DNA of 27,797 nt, taken from Nitrospirota bacterium (GTDB taxonomy: Bacteria; Nitrospirota; Nitrospiria; Nitrospirales; UBA8639). The first letter of the stretch is position 1. The number at the start of each line of letters is the position of its first letter. A program made the position numbers and the translations under genes. The DNA lies in contig CP070743.1 of the NCBI GenBank assembly GCA_020348185.1, positions 1,273,879 to 1,301,675 on the forward strand. Direction: 5' to 3'. The notes under the pieces are model-generated. The model was given only the letters and a program-made list of their open reading frames with translations. It made no database searches and was not told the origin of the DNA. This document shows positions 24,224-27,797 of the stretch, piece after piece.

Positions 24224-24835
24224 ATGATCGAATTTCTGAATATCATGGTGGTCATAGCCATTGTGATTGCCCTGGTTTCTTTATGGTATGCCCAGAGATT
24301 AGGAAGACAGGTGAAACATCTCAAACGCAAGGAATATTATGTTGAGCAAAAACTCAATGGAATCACAAAACAAATCTCTGAAGCCGTTGATCCTTTACGC
24401 CTTCAACTAGCCGCAATCTCTGCCGGCTACTCCGTGCCTGATCAACTTATTCGAACCGGACGTTTGTATGAAAATGTGTCTGCAGAAGAAGCCGAGGGGA
24501 TCATTGCGCAAACCCAGAAGGCCGAAGTTGATCGCGTCATGATCGTGGATGTTCGGACACCGAGAGAATTTGCCTTGAGGCATATCCCTGGGGCCAAGCT
24601 CATCCCTGTAGAGGAGCTGGAAATGCGATACCATGCGGAGATTCCGATCACAATCGAGAAAGTCCTTGTCTATTGTGATATGGGAGACCGAAGTCGGCTA
24701 GCCTGCGATTACTTGAGTCGGCAAGGGTATATGAATCTCTATAATGTCTTTGATGGTCTTCAAAAGTGGAAGGGCCTTACTTTGGGAGAATCATCAGGGT
24801 CCCTTATACAAATTCAATCAAAGTCTTCTGCGTGA
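24224..24835 (+). CDS. Membrane-anchored rhodanese-like protein
   Basis: The 203-residue protein has one N-terminal membrane helix (about 5-22), a basic coiled-coil-like segment (about 25-65) and a rhodanese domain (about 85-190). The domain has VDVRTPREFALRHIPGA and the active cysteine C151 in the loop CDMGDRS. It may carry a persulfide for sulfur transfer or act in redox control, with the domain in the cytoplasm if the N-terminus is outside. ATG 24224 lies 47 bp after the tRNA and has a weak ribosome binding site. Confidence 0.87.
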   Translation: MIEFLNIMVVIAIVIALVSLWYAQRLGRQVKHLKRKEYYVEQKLNGITKQISEAVDPLRLQLAAISAGYSVPDQLIRTGRLYENVSAEEAEGIIAQTQKAEVDRVMIVDVRTPREFALRHIPGAKLIPVEELEMRYHAEIPITIEKVLVYCDMGDRSRLACDYLSRQGYMNLYNVFDGLQKWKGLTLGESSGSLIQIQSKSSA

Positions 24836-24915
24836 CTCCTAAGGGATTTGTTCGAAGCCGGTCAAAAATATAGTAAATATAAGTTTGTTAGCCGACGGTA
24901 AGGGGTACGGTGACG

Positions 24916-25323
24916 ATGAGTGATGAATTTACGATCCTAAATGTGCTTGGACCATATCGGGAGCCCCGGGAGTATGCGTTTTCTTTTGACTATTCAGTCC
25001 AACGACCTCATTGGCCGACGCCTCAGGGAATCCGGGTCAAAGTGGCCATTGACCATGAACTCGAATACTTTAAAACCAAGATTCTTCAACTATCGGGAGG
25101 GACATCTGGACAACAGCTCCGGATTAACCAGATCTTATGTCGGGCCATAGCTGATCAAAAACTCGAAATCGCGAATAAAGAAGGTCTGTTTGCTGATCGT
25201 CGGGATGTCATGATTGATCCATTTATTGACGAATTGACACATTTGTTTGGCGAGCTTGAAGCCTGGATGCAGACCGAATGTGAACGATTTAAGCGTGAAA
25301 TCAAGGATACTGTTGGAGTTTAA
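24916..25323 (+). CDS. Conserved-looking protein of unknown function
   Basis: The 135-residue soluble protein has an N-terminal beta part (about 1-45) and a helical C-terminal half (about 60-130) with aromatic and charged heptads (DPFIDELTHLFGELEAWMQTE). No known motif or signal peptide is visible. Either GTG 24910 or ATG 24916 can be the start behind AAGGGG. It is 80 bp downstream of the rhodanese gene on the same strand. Confidence 0.7.
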   Translation: MSDEFTILNVLGPYREPREYAFSFDYSVQRPHWPTPQGIRVKVAIDHELEYFKTKILQLSGGTSGQQLRINQILCRAIADQKLEIANKEGLFADRRDVMIDPFIDELTHLFGELEAWMQTECERFKREIKDTVGV

Positions 25324-25383
25324 TCCCTTCCGAGATCTCCTTTCCCCCGTATCGCCCTCTTCCCATCTGAAATCGGAAATGTT

Positions 25384-26019
25384 TCAGAACTCCAGGGCTT
25401 GATAATGTTTCGAATACACTCCTGTTGTGGGCTCTCCAAAGCCTAATGATGCCGTTTCCGGAGTCGTGCGATTATGGAGATTAATGGCATAGTGGCCACG
25501 GACGTGCTCCATGGCCTCTTCAAAGGGAATACTTGTTGGGTAAAACTCCCCTGGTGCATGTGCTCCTCGGCTTAACGCCTTGGCGGCATCGGGAACTGCA
25601 TACTCAGGATCAGAAAAGATATAGAAGTCGGCAATGGCAAAATCTCCCAATTCATCCTCTGCCGTCGTGGGTGGGACGATTTTTGAGAGAGTCCCATCCG
25701 CCCGGGCGATTCGGAGGTGATTGATCAGTGCCATCACCTGACTGTCGGTGGTATCTGGAGGAACGAGGAGAGTAATCGCGTTCATATCCGGGATGGTGGC
25801 CTTGGTTTTGAAACTGGGAACCAGGTCACTGGATATTGTTGAAAGCCTCATGGATCCGACAGATTGAGCCGGCTTTCCTGGGCGCAGTTTGTCATCTTTA
25901 GATTTGGGGATGATCATCGTAATAAAAAGCCAGAGGCCGATGATCACCCCAAAAATCACAATAATAGGGTGCACGCCGACCCGTTTCCCTTGATTTGATT
26001 TTTCAGATTGTTCTGCCAT
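25384..26019 (-). CDS. Single-pass membrane protein of unknown function
   Basis: The 211-residue protein has a basic N-terminus, one membrane helix (about 18-37, IIVIFGVIIGLWLFITMII) and a soluble remainder, probably periplasmic. There is a compact helical/beta region about 80-160 (VPPDTTDSQVMALINHLR, FYIFSDPEYA) and no cysteines. I do not recognise it. It begins 18 bp after the mazG stop behind AAAAGG, so the two probably share a transcript. Confidence 0.72.
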   Translation of the reverse strand: MAEQSEKSNQGKRVGVHPIIVIFGVIIGLWLFITMIIPKSKDDKLRPGKPAQSVGSMRLSTISSDLVPSFKTKATIPDMNAITLLVPPDTTDSQVMALINHLRIARADGTLSKIVPPTTAEDELGDFAIADFYIFSDPEYAVPDAAKALSRGAHAPGEFYPTSIPFEEAMEHVRGHYAINLHNRTTPETASLGFGEPTTGVYSKHYQALEF

Positions 26020-26037
26020 AATTATTGGCTTACCTTT

Positions 26038-26880
26038 TCATGACCGTTCTTTCAATTTCGCTTCTTCCCACCATCGGTCTAACTCCTCGTCAGAACAGTC
26101 ACCGATGGCACGTTTTTGTTGAGCGGCTTGCTTCTCAAGAAAGTGAAATCGATGGATGAAACGGTTCGTGGCTTTTCGAAGGGCTTCTTCGGGATTAACT
26201 TTAAGAAACCGAGCCACGTTGACCACGGAAAATAACACATCACCCAACTCGGCCTCGATCTCCCTTTCGGTTTGGCTTTGATGATCGGAGGGAGTTGGAG
26301 ACGCCTCTTTCCCGAACGCCTGAGAAGCGGCCACAAACAGTTCGTCAAATTCTTCTCGTAACTTGTTCAAAACTGGTGGGGCGCTTTTCCAATCGAACCC
26401 GCCACGAGCTACTCGTTTTTGCACTTGATGGGCTCGCTGAAGGGCAGGCGACACTTTGGGGATGCCATCCAAAAGGGAGTTGGATCGGGCCGTGTCCTGT
26501 TTCTCCTGACTTTTGATGGTTTCCCACTGATGGGCGACTTGATCTGCACTATGGATACCTTCCTGATCGTGTTGTTTCTGGAAAACGTGAGGATGTCTCC
26601 TGACAAGTTTTTGCGCTAAGTGGTCGGCAATTTCGTTGAAGGTAAACTCCGATCGTTCGGATGCGATTTGTGAATGAAAGAGAACTTGGAGAAGCAAATC
26701 GCCCAGTTCCTCTTTTAAGGAGCCTGGATCACCAGCGTCAATCGCTTCTAAGACTTCATAGGTTTCTTCGAGAAGGTAGGGCTTGAGAGAATCGTGAGTT
26801 TGCCGGCGATCCCAGGGGCATCCGTCTGGAGCCCTCAGACGTGCCATGAGTTCGACGAGGTTGTTAAGTTCCTGACTCAT
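26038..26880 (-). CDS. mazG: MazG nucleoside triphosphate pyrophosphohydrolase
   Basis: MazG hydrolyses NTPs to NMP and diphosphate, cleaning the pool and affecting (p)ppGpp-linked responses. The 280-residue protein holds the tandem MazG layout. The N-terminal domain has CPWDRRQTHDSLKPYLLEE with the metal motif E38-E39-x2-E42 and the later EELGD (57-61). The C-terminal domain has the second EELGD-like motif, EAELGDVLFSVVNVARF. It is slightly longer than E. coli MazG (263). ATG 26880 lacks an obvious ribosome binding site. It is divergent from the DUF1844 gene across 203 bp. Confidence 0.94.
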   Translation of the reverse strand: MSQELNNLVELMARLRAPDGCPWDRRQTHDSLKPYLLEETYEVLEAIDAGDPGSLKEELGDLLLQVLFHSQIASERSEFTFNEIADHLAQKLVRRHPHVFQKQHDQEGIHSADQVAHQWETIKSQEKQDTARSNSLLDGIPKVSPALQRAHQVQKRVARGGFDWKSAPPVLNKLREEFDELFVAASQAFGKEASPTPSDHQSQTEREIEAELGDVLFSVVNVARFLKVNPEEALRKATNRFIHRFHFLEKQAAQQKRAIGDCSDEELDRWWEEAKLKERS

Positions 26881-27083
26881 AAGAGAAAGTTCAAAGAGCC
26901 GCTGATAAAAATGAGATACCGGAATTCATACTTTAACCCTAGACCTAAACATCGAAAGAGGGAATCCGGACGCTAATGAGAGGTATTATACTGGTTTCTC
27001 CAGGTGGTTCAATGAGTAGTTTCTTGCAGCCGGTCCTTCAATAATGGTACGGTTTCTTCAAATATTTTGGGGAGGGAATGGGT

Positions 27084-27506
27084 ATGAGTGAAGAAGAAAA
27101 GGGCTTTGTTATTCGCGATAAGCGCGGAAAGACTGAGTCCGGATCTCAGACTGAGCCTGAATCACCGTCAGCCACTTCCACATCAGCTCCTAGTTCAAGC
27201 TCTCCATCATCAGAAACGGTGGCAGAGGGTCAATCTAGTCCTCCGATCAATTTCTCGTCCTTTGTCTTTTCTCTCGGTAGCTCGTCTCTGATGCTCATGG
27301 GCGAAACGTTGGATCCTCAACAACCTGCGATTCCTGTGAATCTGGCCCAGGCCAAGGAAATAATTGATATTTTATCGGTGCTTGAGGTCAAGACTAAGGG
27401 AAATCTTACTTCGGATGAGAAGTCGGTCTTAACCGATATGTTGTATACTCTACGTATGAAATATGTTGGGGTGACAACCAATAATCCCCAATCCTCGTCT
27501 TCTTAA
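27084..27506 (+). CDS. DUF1844 family protein
   Basis: The 140-residue protein has a low-complexity Ser/Pro/Glu/Thr N-terminal region (about 15-60). The DUF1844 core is at about 63-130: NFSSFVFSLGSSSLMLMGE, then LAQAKEIIDILSVLEVKTKGNL and EKSVLTDMLYTLRMKYV. The family occurs in many Gram-negative phyla and its function is unknown. ATG 27084 follows GGGGAGGGA at 5-8 nt; ATG 27078 overlaps that spacing. Confidence 0.88.
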   Translation: MSEEEKGFVIRDKRGKTESGSQTEPESPSATSTSAPSSSSPSSETVAEGQSSPPINFSSFVFSLGSSSLMLMGETLDPQQPAIPVNLAQAKEIIDILSVLEVKTKGNLTSDEKSVLTDMLYTLRMKYVGVTTNNPQSSSS

Positions 27507-27783
27507 CTTCGGAAACTGTTGATCGTCTTTGATTCAGCAAGACCGTTCGACCATATCATCGCCAAGCTGCTACCATAGGGCAGCCAGAAACCGAAACACA
27601 GAGCATATGAGGCCGAGCTTGTTGGGGAACCGTTGAGGCGTTCAACCCGCTGACTACTTGTTTGAGTAATCATCCAGGGTTGTCGTGAATGATAAGACCA
27701 TGAAAAATGATGGGTCATCTTGACGAAATGAACATGTGTAACCAAGCACAACCCCCAAGCTGTTCGTGAGAAGGGTAGATGAC
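27507..27783. other. 277-bp region with no convincing gene
   Basis: It lies downstream of the DUF1844 gene. An 82-codon minus-strand frame (27751-27503) has an unusual Ser/His/Trp-rich composition and no ribosome binding site, so I do not call it. A short stem GCTGC...GCAGC lies near 27568-27590 without a T-run. Confidence 0.45.
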
Positions 27784-27797
27784 ATGAACTTCCTGCC
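27784..27797 (+). CDS. Possible start of the next gene, cut by the window edge
   Basis: ATG 27784 follows GAGAAGGG at about 9 nt and reads MNFL before the sequence ends. This is too little to test. Confidence 0.2.

Noticed and set aside
27503..27751. 82-codon minus-strand ORF at the right end
   Set aside because: Odd composition, no ribosome binding site and no recognisable domain.

Overview
The window looks like a chromosomal segment of a Gram-negative, aerobic or microaerobic chemolithotroph, most plausibly a Nitrospira-like nitrite oxidiser. That assignment is an inference. It rests on a complete copper nitrite reductase (NirK), a short-form transketolase, a periplasmic alpha-carbonic anhydrase, a squalene/phytoene synthase-family enzyme, Pal, and intergenic repeats of a kind I associate with that genus. 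No 16S gene or nitrite oxidoreductase is present to prove it. Coding density is high and GC looks moderate. I see no prophage, IS transposase, CRISPR array or rRNA.

Layout, left: a partial gene, a secreted DsbA-like thioredoxin-fold protein (121-753, -), a cupin (934-1254, +) converging on an alpha-carbonic anhydrase (1232-2239, -), a repeat-bearing gap (2240-2724), nirK (2725-3744, -) and transketolase (3815-5668, -). Then, on the plus strand, come a small lipoprotein (5878), a circularly permuted ATP-grasp protein (6205) and, 1 bp after it, one polypeptide joining an alpha-E domain to a transglutaminase (7670-9616). These last two look like a predicted peptide-ligating and processing system. 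Facing them is a four-gene minus-strand cassette (14607 down to 9712): ABC ATPase, ABC-2 permease, GldG-like auxiliary protein and DUF4340 protein. It resembles the Gld-type ABC system and carries a long hairpin between its first two genes.

Middle: a consensus sigma70 promoter (14844-14871) precedes a short leader ORF overlapping pal (15026-15742). Next are an ArnT/PMT-like membrane glycosyltransferase and an ALG5-like family 2 glycosyltransferase (18644 down to 16021), which probably act together through a lipid-linked sugar. htpX (18911-19795, -) ends at a textbook terminator. Divergent from htpX, a small cupredoxin (19957, TTG start) overlaps a squalene/phytoene synthase-family gene (to 21437).

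Right: a minus-strand group of a 2Fe-2S ferredoxin, an unknown protein and a 4Fe-4S ferredoxin that lacks one expected cysteine, divergent from alanine dehydrogenase (22751-23854). A 216-bp element with inverted ends (23866-24081) lies between ald and tRNA-Pro(CGG). After it come a membrane-anchored rhodanese, two proteins of unknown function, mazG and a DUF1844 protein.

The most interesting items are the ATP-grasp / alpha-E-transglutaminase pair, the three unrelated kinds of intergenic inverted repeat, the cupredoxin coupled to the squalene/phytoene synthase gene, and the ferredoxin with an Asn in place of a cluster ligand. Family calls come from motif recognition by eye, since no database search was possible.
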